Shown here one piece after another: positions 33,776-41,173 of a DNA stretch of 64,000 nucleotides. Origin of the DNA: Actinomadura craniellae (GTDB taxonomy: Bacteria; Actinomycetota; Actinomycetes; Streptosporangiales; Streptosporangiaceae); NCBI RefSeq assembly GCF_003289645.1, contig NZ_QLYX01000005.1:310001-374000 (forward strand), written 5' to 3'. The notes beneath the pieces are model-generated. The model worked only from the letters and a program-made list of their open reading frames with translations, searched no databases and was not told the DNA's origin. Made by a program: the position numbers and the translations under genes. The stretch's first letter is position 1, and every line of letters begins with the position of its first letter.

Positions 33776-34372
33776 TCAGCCTCCCGCGCCGTTCCCGCGG
33801 CCGGGGGCGGCGGCCGCGGGGCCCGCGGTGATGCTGGTGGCGGTGACCTTTCCGGTGGCTCCGGCGGTGCCGCGCACCACCACCGAAGCGCCCGGCCTGA
33901 GGTCGGTGATCTTCCCGGCCGTGCTCACCTGGATGGTGGTGCCGGCCGCGGTCTCGACCGGCACCGTCGTGCCGTCCGGGGTCTGGAGGTAGACGGTGCG
34001 GCCGCTGACGAGCCGGACGGTCCCGGTGGTCACCCCGGCGCCGCCGTTCGGGGAGCCGCCGTTCCTGGCGAAGGCGCCGCGGCCGGCCGGGGAACCGCCG
34101 CCGTTCCCGGCGAGGGCGCCGCCGGGGCGGGCCGCGCTCCCCTGCTCCTGGGCGCCCCACCGCTGCTGGGCCTGGACGCCGCCGAGGAACCCGACCGCCA
34201 GCAGCACGGCCGCGGCCAGGAAGGTGGTCGACACGGCCCGCCGCGGCCGGGGGGACGCGGCGAGCGCGGTCTCGATGTCGCCGGGGAAGGGGGAGCCGTC
34301 CAGCGGGCCGGGCGGTGTGTCCTGGGTCTTGCGCACGGCAGGGTCTCCGTTTCGGTCGTGCGGGTCACTCAT
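33776..34372 (-). CDS. Membrane-anchored DUF5666-like protein
   Basis: A 198-residue protein with a cytoplasmic N terminus, one membrane helix (about 46-68), a Gly/Ala/Asn-rich linker and a C-terminal OB-like domain (about 110-185: TTGTVRLVSGRTVYLQT then TTIQVSTAGKITDLRPGA) similar to DUF5666. The start overlaps the permease stop by 8 bases and the stop is 6 bases from the next start, so it is co-translated within the efflux operon. It may work as a periplasmic partner of the transporter or as ligand sensor. Confidence 0.75.
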   Translation of the reverse strand: MSDPHDRNGDPAVRKTQDTPPGPLDGSPFPGDIETALAASPRPRRAVSTTFLAAAVLLAVGFLGGVQAQQRWGAQEQGSAARPGGALAGNGGGSPAGRGAFARNGGSPNGGAGVTTGTVRLVSGRTVYLQTPDGTTVPVETAAGTTIQVSTAGKITDLRPGASVVVRGTAGATGKVTATSITAGPAAAAPGRGNGAGG

Positions 34373-35606
34373 GGCGCAGCGCCTCGATCGGGCGCAGCGA
34401 CGCGGCGCGGCCGGCCGGGTAGCTCCCGAAGAAGAGCCCGATCGCGAGGGAGACGCCCAGGGACAGGAAGATGGAGCCGGGCACGATCACCGGCTCCACC
34501 CCGGCGATGGTGAACTGGCTGCCGACCACGCCGACGGCGACCCCGAGCAGCCCGCCGACCAGGCTGAGCACGGTCGCCTCGGTGAGGAACTGGCCCATGA
34601 TGGCCCGCCGGGGCGCGCCGATCGCCTTGCGGATGCCGATCTCGCGGGTGCGCTCGGTGACGGTGACGAGCATGATGTTGGTGATGCCGATCCCGCCGAC
34701 CAGCAGGCTGATCGCGGCGACCGCGCCGAGCAGCACGGTGAAGGTCCGGCTCGAATCGCTGACGGTCTGCTGGAGGCTCGCCTGGTTCTGCACCGCGTAG
34801 TCGGTGCCGGAACCGGTGGTGATCCCGTGCCGCTGGTCCAGGATCGCCGAGATCTCGCTCTGCGCGGTCGCCGTCGAGTTCGCGTCCCTGGCCTGGACCA
34901 CGATCTGGTCGAGGCCGCCGAAGCCGGTCAGGCTCTGCCGGACCGCCGTCAGCGGGGCGACGGCGAGGTCGTCGGCGTCGGCGAACCCCGCGGACCCCTT
35001 CTCCCGCAGCACCCCCACGACGGTGAACGGCACGCCGCCGACCGTCACCTGCCGGCCCAGCGGGTCGGCGGTGCCGAACAGGTTCTCGGCCACGGTGTGC
35101 CCGATCAGCATGACCTTGCGGGCCTGGGCGACGTCGGCGGCCGTGAAGTAGGCGCCCGCCGCGACCTGGTTGTTGGTGGTGCCGAAGTAGGCGGGGTCGG
35201 AGCCGACGAACTGGCTGATCGTGTGGCTGCCGCCGGCGTAGGTGGCGGCCGCCGAGGGCAGCGTCACGACCGGGGAAGCCGACTTGACCGACGGGGCGGC
35301 GGCCGGGTCGGCCAGCGCCGCGGCGTCCTCGACGGTGAGCGGCCTGGCCTGGACCCGGGGACCGGTCTGCGCGGCGGCCCGGGCCCCGCCGCCCGGGCCG
35401 CCGCCGCTGGTGGTGGGGCGCACGGTCAGCATGTTCGAGCCGAGCCGGGCCAGGTTCTCCTCGATCTGGATCGAGGAGCCGTTGCCGACCGCCACCAGCA
35501 GGATCACCGCCCCCACCCCGATGAGGACGCCCAGCGTCGTCAGCCCGCTGCGCAGCTTGTTGGCGCCCAGCCCGCGCAGCGCGAACCGGACGACGTCGGC
35601 GTTCAC
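34365..35606 (-). CDS. MacB-type ABC transporter permease
   Basis: A 413-residue FtsX/MacB permease: TM1 at about 20-42 (LRSGLTTLGVLIGVGAVILL), a large extracytoplasmic MacB_PCD domain (45-275), then three membrane helices in the last 140 residues with the FtsX pattern (TERTREIGIRKAIGAPRRAI). GTG start 35606 overlaps the ATPase stop (GTGA). It forms a tripartite pump with the ATPase and the adaptor; in Gram-positive bacteria such pumps export peptides, antibiotics or lipids. Confidence 0.92.
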   Translation of the reverse strand: MNADVVRFALRGLGANKLRSGLTTLGVLIGVGAVILLVAVGNGSSIQIEENLARLGSNMLTVRPTTSGGGPGGGARAAAQTGPRVQARPLTVEDAAALADPAAAPSVKSASPVVTLPSAAATYAGGSHTISQFVGSDPAYFGTTNNQVAAGAYFTAADVAQARKVMLIGHTVAENLFGTADPLGRQVTVGGVPFTVVGVLREKGSAGFADADDLAVAPLTAVRQSLTGFGGLDQIVVQARDANSTATAQSEISAILDQRHGITTGSGTDYAVQNQASLQQTVSDSSRTFTVLLGAVAAISLLVGGIGITNIMLVTVTERTREIGIRKAIGAPRRAIMGQFLTEATVLSLVGGLLGVAVGVVGSQFTIAGVEPVIVPGSIFLSLGVSLAIGLFFGSYPAGRAASLRPIEALRHE

Positions 35607-36337
35607 CGGGCCGCCCCGAAGCGCGGCGGGCCGGCGACGGGGGCGCGCCGGAGGTCCTCGGTGATCTGACCGTCCGCCAGGCGGATCACCCGTTTGGCGC
35701 GGCCGGCGACCTCGTCCTCGTGCGTGATGACCACGACGGTGCGTCCCCTGGTGTTGAGCCCGGCGAGGATGCCCAGCACGTCCGCGGTGGAGGTGCTGTC
35801 GAGGTTGCCGGTCGGCTCGTCGGCCAGCAGCAGCGACGGGGAGGTGACCAGCGCGCGGGCCACCGCCACCCGCTGCTGCTGGCCGCCGGACAGCTCGTTG
35901 GGTTCGTGCCCGGCCCGCTCGGCCAGCCCGACCGCGTCCAGCGCCGCCAGTGCCCGGCGGCGGCGTTCCGCGGCGGGCACGCCCCCGTAGGACAGCGGCA
36001 ACTCGACGTTGGCCAGCGCGCTCATCCGGGGGATGAGGTTGAAGGACTGGAACACGAAACCGAGCTTGCGGTTGCGGACGATCGCCAGCCGGTGCTCGTC
36101 CAGCCCGCCGACGTCGGTGCCGTCCAGCAGGTAGCGGCCCGCGGTGGGCGCGTCCAGGCAGCCGAGGATGTTCATCAGGGTCGACTTGCCGGAACCGGAC
36201 GCACCCATGATCGCGACATAGTCGCCGCGCTCGACCGTGAGGGAGACGCCGCGCAGCGCGCGCACGGCGGTCTCCCCCTGCCCGTAGACCTTGGTGACGG
36301 CGCGCACGTCCAGCACCGGTGTGGCCGGGGCGCTCAT
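35603..36337 (-). CDS. MacB/LolD-type ABC transporter ATPase
   Basis: A 244-residue ATPase: Walker A GASGSGKST (44-52), Q-loop in FVFQSFNLIP, signature LSGGQQQR, Walker B LLLADEPTGNLD and H-loop VITHE. ATG 36337 overlaps the adaptor stop (ATGA) and its stop overlaps the permease GTG. Clear member of the MacB/LolCDE group, with DEPTGNLDS typical of that family. Energises the efflux pump with the adjacent permease. Confidence 0.95.
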   Translation of the reverse strand: MSAPATPVLDVRAVTKVYGQGETAVRALRGVSLTVERGDYVAIMGASGSGKSTLMNILGCLDAPTAGRYLLDGTDVGGLDEHRLAIVRNRKLGFVFQSFNLIPRMSALANVELPLSYGGVPAAERRRRALAALDAVGLAERAGHEPNELSGGQQQRVAVARALVTSPSLLLADEPTGNLDSTSTADVLGILAGLNTRGRTVVVITHEDEVAGRAKRVIRLADGQITEDLRRAPVAGPPRFGAAR

Positions 36338-37506
36338 CGGCCGCCCCCGCGAACGCCGCCGCCGAGCCCGCCTCCGCCGCCGAAGCCGCCGCCGGGGCCG
36401 CCCGGCCTGGCCCGGCCACCTTCCTGGGCGGGCGTCTGGGCGTCGGGGAGCAGGACCCGTGCGCCTTCGGTCAGCCCGGACCGGATCTCGATGCCCCGGT
36501 CGCCGCTCAGCCCCGTCTCCACCATGGTGGTGACCCGGCGGTCCCCGGCGGCGACGATGACGGTGCCGCGGCCGCCGGCGGTCCGTACCGCCGTCGCCGG
36601 CAGGTACAGCACGTTCTCGGCCTTGCCCGTCACCACCGAGACCTTGGTGGTCTGCCCCAGCCGCACTCCGCCGGGTCGTTCGTCCAGGGACATCCGGACC
36701 TCGTACTGCACGACGTTGTTGCTGGTGGTGGGTGTCTGGGCGATCGCGGCGACCTTCCCGGAGGCGGACGTTCCGGGCAGCGCGTCGAAGCCGACCGTGG
36801 CCGGTTGCCCGCGTTTGAGCTTGGCGACGTCGGCTTCGGTGAACATCGCGTTCACCTCCAGCCTGGTGGTGTCGGCGATGGAGACGAGTCCCGTGCCGGC
36901 GGAGTCGTTCCCCGAGGTGGACTGGCCGCCGGCCTGGTCGCCGGTCTGGCCGCCTGACCCGGTGTTTGAACCGGTGGCGGGGCCGCCGACCGTGCCGTTG
37001 ACCGCGGTGACGGTCCCGGCGAACGGGGCCGTCAGCGTCGTGCCCGCCAGCTGCCGGGACGCCTGGGCGTGCCGGGACTTGGCCGACAGGTAGGCGGCGT
37101 ACCCGGCGGCGGTGGAGGTGTCGCCTTCGCCGGCGGCGTCCAGCGCGGCCTTGGCCGCCGTCACCTCGTCCCGGAGCTGGGCGTCGTCGAGGGTGGCCAG
37201 GACCTGGCCCTTCCTGACGGTGTCCCCGACCTGGACGTTGATCGTCTCGATGGTGCCGGTGGCGCCGAAGTCGAGGTCGCCGGTCCGGGCGCTGCCCACC
37301 GAGCCGGTGGCCGACACCGAGGCGAGCAGGGTGCCCCGGGCCACCGTCACCGTCCGGGGGGCCGTGGCGGAGCCGCCGTCGCCCCGCAGGGACAGGTACC
37401 CCAGCGTGCCCGCCGCCACCAGCACCACCGCCAGCGCCCCGTTCACGGTGCGCCGCCCGCCGGGCAGCGACCGGGCCGGGCGGCTTCGAAGGATCCGCGA
37501 TTTCAC
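36334..37506 (-). CDS. MacA/HlyD-type efflux adaptor subunit
   Basis: A 390-residue membrane fusion protein: a membrane anchor (about 22-41), split lipoyl/barrel-sandwich domain (60-165: VQVGDTVRKGQVLATLDDAQL and TLTAPFAGTVTAVNG), a Ser/Gly/Asn-rich insert near 170-200 and a beta-barrel region to about 345, ending in a Gly-rich tail. GTG 37506. First gene of a seven-gene leftward operon (adaptor, ATPase, permease, DUF5666-like, lipoprotein, response regulator, kinase) and divergent from a second adaptor at 37649. Confidence 0.92.
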   Translation of the reverse strand: MKSRILRSRPARSLPGGRRTVNGALAVVLVAAGTLGYLSLRGDGGSATAPRTVTVARGTLLASVSATGSVGSARTGDLDFGATGTIETINVQVGDTVRKGQVLATLDDAQLRDEVTAAKAALDAAGEGDTSTAAGYAAYLSAKSRHAQASRQLAGTTLTAPFAGTVTAVNGTVGGPATGSNTGSGGQTGDQAGGQSTSGNDSAGTGLVSIADTTRLEVNAMFTEADVAKLKRGQPATVGFDALPGTSASGKVAAIAQTPTTSNNVVQYEVRMSLDERPGGVRLGQTTKVSVVTGKAENVLYLPATAVRTAGGRGTVIVAAGDRRVTTMVETGLSGDRGIEIRSGLTEGARVLLPDAQTPAQEGGRARPGGPGGGFGGGGGLGGGVRGGGR

Positions 37507-37540
37507 CTGGCCGAGGATGCACGGCCGGATGAAACGGGAC

Positions 37541-37603
37541 CTGAGACGAGGTTAAGAAAACGCTGAGAACCGGGCCGGCGGCGACTCTTAGCGAATTCTT
37601 AGC
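37541..37603. promoter_or_regulatory. Response-regulator binding region with 11-bp half-site spacing
   Basis: Half-sites CTGAGAC (37541), TTAAGAA (37552) and CTGAGAA (37563) are spaced exactly 11 bp. On the other strand GCTAAGA recurs at 37597-37603 and 37586-37592, again 11 bp apart. Eleven-base phasing is typical of OmpR-family sites. The region lies between the divergent adaptor genes. Confidence 0.6.
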
Positions 37604-37648
37604 CGGGCCGGAGGCTCCCCTAAGGACCGCCCGCCATCCTGCACTGTC

Positions 37649-38632
37649 ATGATTGCGCCCGCGTTGACCAGGCGACTGGCCCGGATTCCCAAGAAGGTGT
37701 GGAGCGCCGTGGCTCTCCTGCTCCTGGCGGGGACGCTGCCGCTGTGGACCGGCGGCGAGCCGCCGGCCGGCCCGCGGACCGCACCGGCCCGGCAGGACGC
37801 GGCCGTCGCCGCCGCGGCCGGGACGGTGCAGGGTTCCGGTGTCCGCGGGCTGGCCTTCGGCACCTCCGGGACCGTCCGGCAGGTGCGGGTCCGGGCCGGG
37901 GACGTGGTCCGGGCCGGTCAGGTCCTGGCCCGGCTCGACGACACCGCCGCGCGGGAGGATCTTGCGGTGGCCAGGGCCGAGTTGGCCGCGGCGATCGAGG
38001 CGCGCGACCGGCCCGCGCGTTCCGGTGGTTCCTGCGCGGTCGCGCCCGCCGCGTACCGGGTCCGGTCCTCCCCGACGCCGACGCCGACCCCGGCGCCGTC
38101 GGGTTCGCCCGAGCCGTCCGGCACGCCGAGCCGGTCGCCGGCCGCCACGGTGACGCCCGTACCCCGGGAACGGGAGGCGGGCGGCTGCGCGGGTGCCACC
38201 GGATCCGGGACCGGGGCGAACGCCGCCGCGCAGGTCGTCCAGGCCGAGGTGGGGGTACGGCGGGCCGAGCGGGCGCTGGCCGGCACCCGGATCGTGGCGC
38301 CGGCCTCGGGCACGGTGCTGACCGTCGCCGGCACCGCCGGTACCCGGACCGGGGGGTCGAGCGCCTTCGTCACGCTGGGCGACCTCGACGAGGTCCAGGT
38401 CGAGGGGCTGTTCTCCCAGAGCGACGTGGCGGCCCTGGCGGTCGGGCAGGACGCCGAGATCACCCTGACGGTGCGGCCCGGCGAGCGGTTCACCGGCAGC
38501 GTGGTGCACATCGCCCCGGACGCCACCCGGGACGGTGACCTCGTCCGCTACGGGGTCCGGATCGCGTTCGACGACCCGCCTGAGGGGCTGCTGCCCGGGA
38601 TGACCGCCAGCGTCACCATCGCCACCGGCTGA
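37649..38632 (+). CDS. Second HlyD-type adaptor subunit
   Basis: A 327-residue protein: membrane anchor (about 17-35), lipoyl halves (VRVRAGDVVRAGQVLARLDD near 75-94; GTRIVAPASGTVLTVAG near 209-225) and a beta-barrel end segment. Between the halves lies a Pro/Ser/Thr-rich stretch (about 133-170) instead of the usual coiled coil, with two cysteines (C127, C176) that could form a disulfide. Divergent from the first adaptor, likely under the same regulator. No ATPase or permease follows it, so it may serve the neighbouring pump. Confidence 0.82.
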   Translation: MIAPALTRRLARIPKKVWSAVALLLLAGTLPLWTGGEPPAGPRTAPARQDAAVAAAAGTVQGSGVRGLAFGTSGTVRQVRVRAGDVVRAGQVLARLDDTAAREDLAVARAELAAAIEARDRPARSGGSCAVAPAAYRVRSSPTPTPTPAPSGSPEPSGTPSRSPAATVTPVPREREAGGCAGATGSGTGANAAAQVVQAEVGVRRAERALAGTRIVAPASGTVLTVAGTAGTRTGGSSAFVTLGDLDEVQVEGLFSQSDVAALAVGQDAEITLTVRPGERFTGSVVHIAPDATRDGDLVRYGVRIAFDDPPEGLLPGMTASVTIATG

Positions 38633-38677
38633 GGGCCGGGAATGGATCTGTGGCCGGGCGGGTTGAGTAGGATGCAA

Positions 38678-38694
38678 ACGAAAACCGTTTTCAT
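38678..38694. promoter_or_regulatory. Zur box candidate
   Basis: GAAAACCGTTTTC (38680-38692) is a 13-base palindrome within a TGAAAA-N-TTTTC-type site as used by actinobacterial Zur. It is 26 bases before the start of rpmG, which with rpmE2 encodes zinc-free ribosomal proteins, the classic Zur regulon. Confidence 0.75.
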
Positions 38695-38719
38695 TCGTAG
38701 GCATCGAGAGGGGGCCCGA

Positions 38720-38884
38720 GTGGCGAGGAGCGAATCACGCCCGGTGGTCAAGCTGCGCTCGACCGCGGGCACCGGCCACACCTACGTGACCCGCAAGAAC
38801 CGCAGGAACGACCCCGACCGGCTCGTGCTCCGCAAGTACGACCCCGTCGCCCGCGAGCACGTGCCCTACCGAGAGGAACGCTGA
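38720..38884 (+). CDS. rpmG: Ribosomal protein L33, zinc-independent form
   Basis: A 54-residue L33: [20 protein letters not shown] and [18 protein letters not shown]. The CXXC pairs of the zinc-binding form are absent, so this is the C-minus paralog expressed under zinc shortage. GTG start is chosen because the homologous part begins there and a purine-rich leader precedes it. It is 3 bases ahead of the type B L31 gene and shares its Zur-like promoter. Confidence 0.93.
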   Translation: MARSESRPVVKLRSTAGTGHTYVTRKNRRNDPDRLVLRKYDPVAREHVPYREER

Positions 38885-38887
38885 CCC

Positions 38888-39130
38888 ATGAAGAAGGGCC
38901 TGCACCCCGACTACCGTCCGGTCGTCTTCCGCGACCGGTCCGCCGACTTCACCTTCCTCACCCGGTCCACCGCCACCAGCGACAAGACCGTCGAGTGGAC
39001 GGACGGCAACGTCTACCCGGTGATCGACGTGGACGTCTCCTCGGCGAGCCACCCGTTCTACACCGGCCGCAACCGCACCCTCGACACCGCGGGCCGGGTC
39101 GAGCGCTTCAACCAGCGCTACGGCCGCTGA
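38888..39130 (+). CDS. rpmE2: Ribosomal protein L31 type B, zinc-independent
   Basis: An 80-residue type B L31: [20 protein letters not shown] and [20 protein letters not shown]. No CXXC zinc ligands. Under zinc starvation such L31 and L33 proteins replace the zinc-carrying forms and release the metal. It lies directly after rpmG and is followed by a strong terminator. Confidence 0.95.
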   Translation: MKKGLHPDYRPVVFRDRSADFTFLTRSTATSDKTVEWTDGNVYPVIDVDVSSASHPFYTGRNRTLDTAGRVERFNQRYGR

Positions 39131-39142
39131 CCTCCACCGCAC

Positions 39143-39170
39143 GAGCCTCCTTCCCACGGGAAGGAGGCTC
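39143..39170 (+). terminator. Terminator after rpmE2
   Basis: A 12-bp perfect stem (39143-39154 with 39159-39170) followed by TTCG; the hairpin is 13 bases past the L31 stop. Confidence 0.85.
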
Positions 39171-39407
39171 TTCGCCGTAGGGGCCGTGTCACCTGAGGCC
39201 GCCGGCTCCGTGCACGGTGCGGGGGAAGCCCGCGCGGATCTCGTTGCGGGCGTCCGGCGATGACCTGACCGAAGCCGGCCTGGCGGCCCGCGGGCGGATG
39301 CCGGAGTTCCCCGGCGACGTCGAGGCGGACCGGCCCCGTGAACCCGGAGGCGGGGTTCTGGCGAGACATCGGTGACATGTCCCCGCACGAAAGGGCGGCC
39401 CCATGCC

Positions 39408-40001
39408 ATGGTGTCCGCGATGACCGCACCGCCCGCGGCCACGGCCGGCGACTCCACACTGATCCGGGAGTCGCTGGAACGACCGGAGGCGTTCGCCGGG
39501 CTGTTCGACCGGTACGCGGGAGTGCTCTACCGGTACGTTTCTAGGCGGCTGGGACCGGAGGTCGCCGAGGACCTGGTCGGCGAGACCTTCCTCGTCGCCT
39601 TCGACCGGCGCCACCGCTACGACCTCTCCTACGACGACGCCCGGCCCTGGCTGTTCGGCATCATCACCCGGCTGGTCTCCCGGCACCGGCGGACCGAGGC
39701 CGCCCGCTACCGGGCACTGCTGCGCAGCCCGGTGGACGGCGGCGCCGAATGCCCGGCCGACCGGGTGGCCGCCGGGGTCACGGCGGCGGCGGCCCGCCCC
39801 GCCCTCGCGCGGGCGCTCGCCGCGCTGCCCGCCCGGGACCGCGACGTGCTGCTGCTCGTCGCCTGGGGCGACCTCTCCTACGAGGAGGCCGCGCGGGCAC
39901 TCTCCATCCCGGTCGGGACCGTCCGGTCCCGGCTCAACCGCGCCCGCCGCAAGGTCCGCACGTCGCTCGGCGACACCAACCCGCTGCACGAGGAGGCGTA
40001 G
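39408..40001 (+). CDS. ECF-type sigma-70 family factor
   Basis: A 197-residue sigma factor: region 2 at about 25-85 (AFAGLFDRYAGVLYRYVSRR, RPWLFGIITRLVSRHRR) and region 4 at about 130-185 (ALPARDRDVLLLVAWGDLSY, GTVRSRLNRARRKVR). Region 4 ends in the normal RSR-L-RAR recognition helix. The start is uncertain: ATG 39408 gives a short leader, ATG 39420 or an upstream one are possible. It is followed after 2 bases by an LCP-type gene whose N terminus looks like an anti-sigma segment, so both likely form one regulatory pair. Confidence 0.85.
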   Translation: MVSAMTAPPAATAGDSTLIRESLERPEAFAGLFDRYAGVLYRYVSRRLGPEVAEDLVGETFLVAFDRRHRYDLSYDDARPWLFGIITRLVSRHRRTEAARYRALLRSPVDGGAECPADRVAAGVTAAAARPALARALAALPARDRDVLLLVAWGDLSYEEAARALSIPVGTVRSRLNRARRKVRTSLGDTNPLHEEA

Positions 40002-40003
40002 CC

Positions 40004-40993
40004 ATGGACGACCTGCGGATGCTCCGCGACCTCGGTCGCGACCTGGAGCACGAACCCCCGCCGACCCTCGCCCGCCAGCGGTCCCGCCTGCTCGCCGGAC
40101 GGCGCCGCCGGCCACGCCGCCGGGCGGCGCTCGTCGGCCTGGTCGCCGTGCTGACCGCGGCCCTCCTCGCCGCCCCCGTCCTGCTGCTCCGCGCCGAGCG
40201 CTCCTCCCAGGAGCCCCTGACGGAACGGACACAGCGGCCGGGCACCGCGCTCAACATCCTGATCATCGGCTCCGACCGGCGGCGCGGCGACCCCGTGGGC
40301 GCCCGGGCCGACACGATCGTCCTGCTGCACCTGCCCGCGGGCCGGAAGCCGGTCACGGCGGTCAGCATCCCCCGGGACTCGGCGGTCCGGATCGGACCGT
40401 GCAAGCCGGGCGCCGCGACCCGGACGGACCGCATCGGCGCGGCGCTGGCCGAGGGCGGCCCCGGCTGCGTGCGCAAGGCGGTGGAGACGGCGGCGAAGGT
40501 GAAGATCGACCACCATGCCGTGGTCGACTTCGCCGGGCTCAAGCGGATGGTGGACGCCCTCGGCGGCGTCGAGATCACTCTCCCGCGGGCGATGGCCGAC
40601 CGCCAGTCGGGACTCAGCGTCCCGGCGGGCAGGCAGATCCTGGACGGAGACCAGGCACTGGCCTACATCCGCGCCCGCCGGGAGGTCGGGGACGGATCGG
40701 ACCTGGACCGGATCAGGCGCCAGCAGCAGTTCATGAAAGCGCTGGCCCGGCGGGCCGGGGAACGGCTCTCCAGCCCGGACTGGCTCGCCGCCTTCCTCCG
40801 GATGGCGGCCGGCGCGGTCGACTCCGACCTCGGCTTCCGGGAGATGCACGCCCTCGCCCGGAGCCCGGGCAGGGCCGGCCTGAACGACCTCGTCCTCGCC
40901 ACCGTCCCGGTCGCCCCGGATCGCACCGACCCCAACCGGGTCGTCTGGCACCCCGCCCGGGCCGACCGCCTCTTCGCCCCGTTCCGGCACTGA
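40004..40993 (+). CDS. LCP (LytR/CpsA/Psr) family protein with anti-sigma-like N terminus
   Basis: A 329-residue membrane protein. The cytoplasmic start MDDLRMLRDLGRDLEHEPPP is the pattern found in proteins encoded next to ECF sigma factors; then a membrane helix (41-63) and an LCP catalytic domain (84-235) with the conserved arginine/aspartate set (GSDRR, GARADT, VSIPRDS, YIRARRE). LCP enzymes move polyprenyl-linked glycopolymers to peptidoglycan. Sigma gene stop and this start are 2 bases apart. A combined envelope enzyme and sigma regulator is an inference; a terminator follows. Confidence 0.83.
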   Translation: MDDLRMLRDLGRDLEHEPPPTLARQRSRLLAGRRRRPRRRAALVGLVAVLTAALLAAPVLLLRAERSSQEPLTERTQRPGTALNILIIGSDRRRGDPVGARADTIVLLHLPAGRKPVTAVSIPRDSAVRIGPCKPGAATRTDRIGAALAEGGPGCVRKAVETAAKVKIDHHAVVDFAGLKRMVDALGGVEITLPRAMADRQSGLSVPAGRQILDGDQALAYIRARREVGDGSDLDRIRRQQQFMKALARRAGERLSSPDWLAAFLRMAAGAVDSDLGFREMHALARSPGRAGLNDLVLATVPVAPDRTDPNRVVWHPARADRLFAPFRH

Positions 40994-40999
40994 GGTCCC

Positions 41000-41030
41000 G
41001 CCGTCCCGCGCCGCACCGGAGCGGGACGGC
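41000..41030 (+). terminator. Terminator after the LCP gene
   Basis: GCCGTCCCGC (41000-41009) pairs perfectly with GCGGGACGGC (41021-41030). Confidence 0.7.
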
Positions 41031-41173
41031 CCCTCAGCCGGCGCCCGGCGGTCGCGGCCGGAACACCCGGCTCGATCCCCGGAACGGGAAACACCCCGCC
41101 CGGATCGGTAGCGGCCCGGCCGGATTTGCGCCAGTGGCGGGCGCCGGGGCGGGCCGGTGGCGATGATGGCGGC

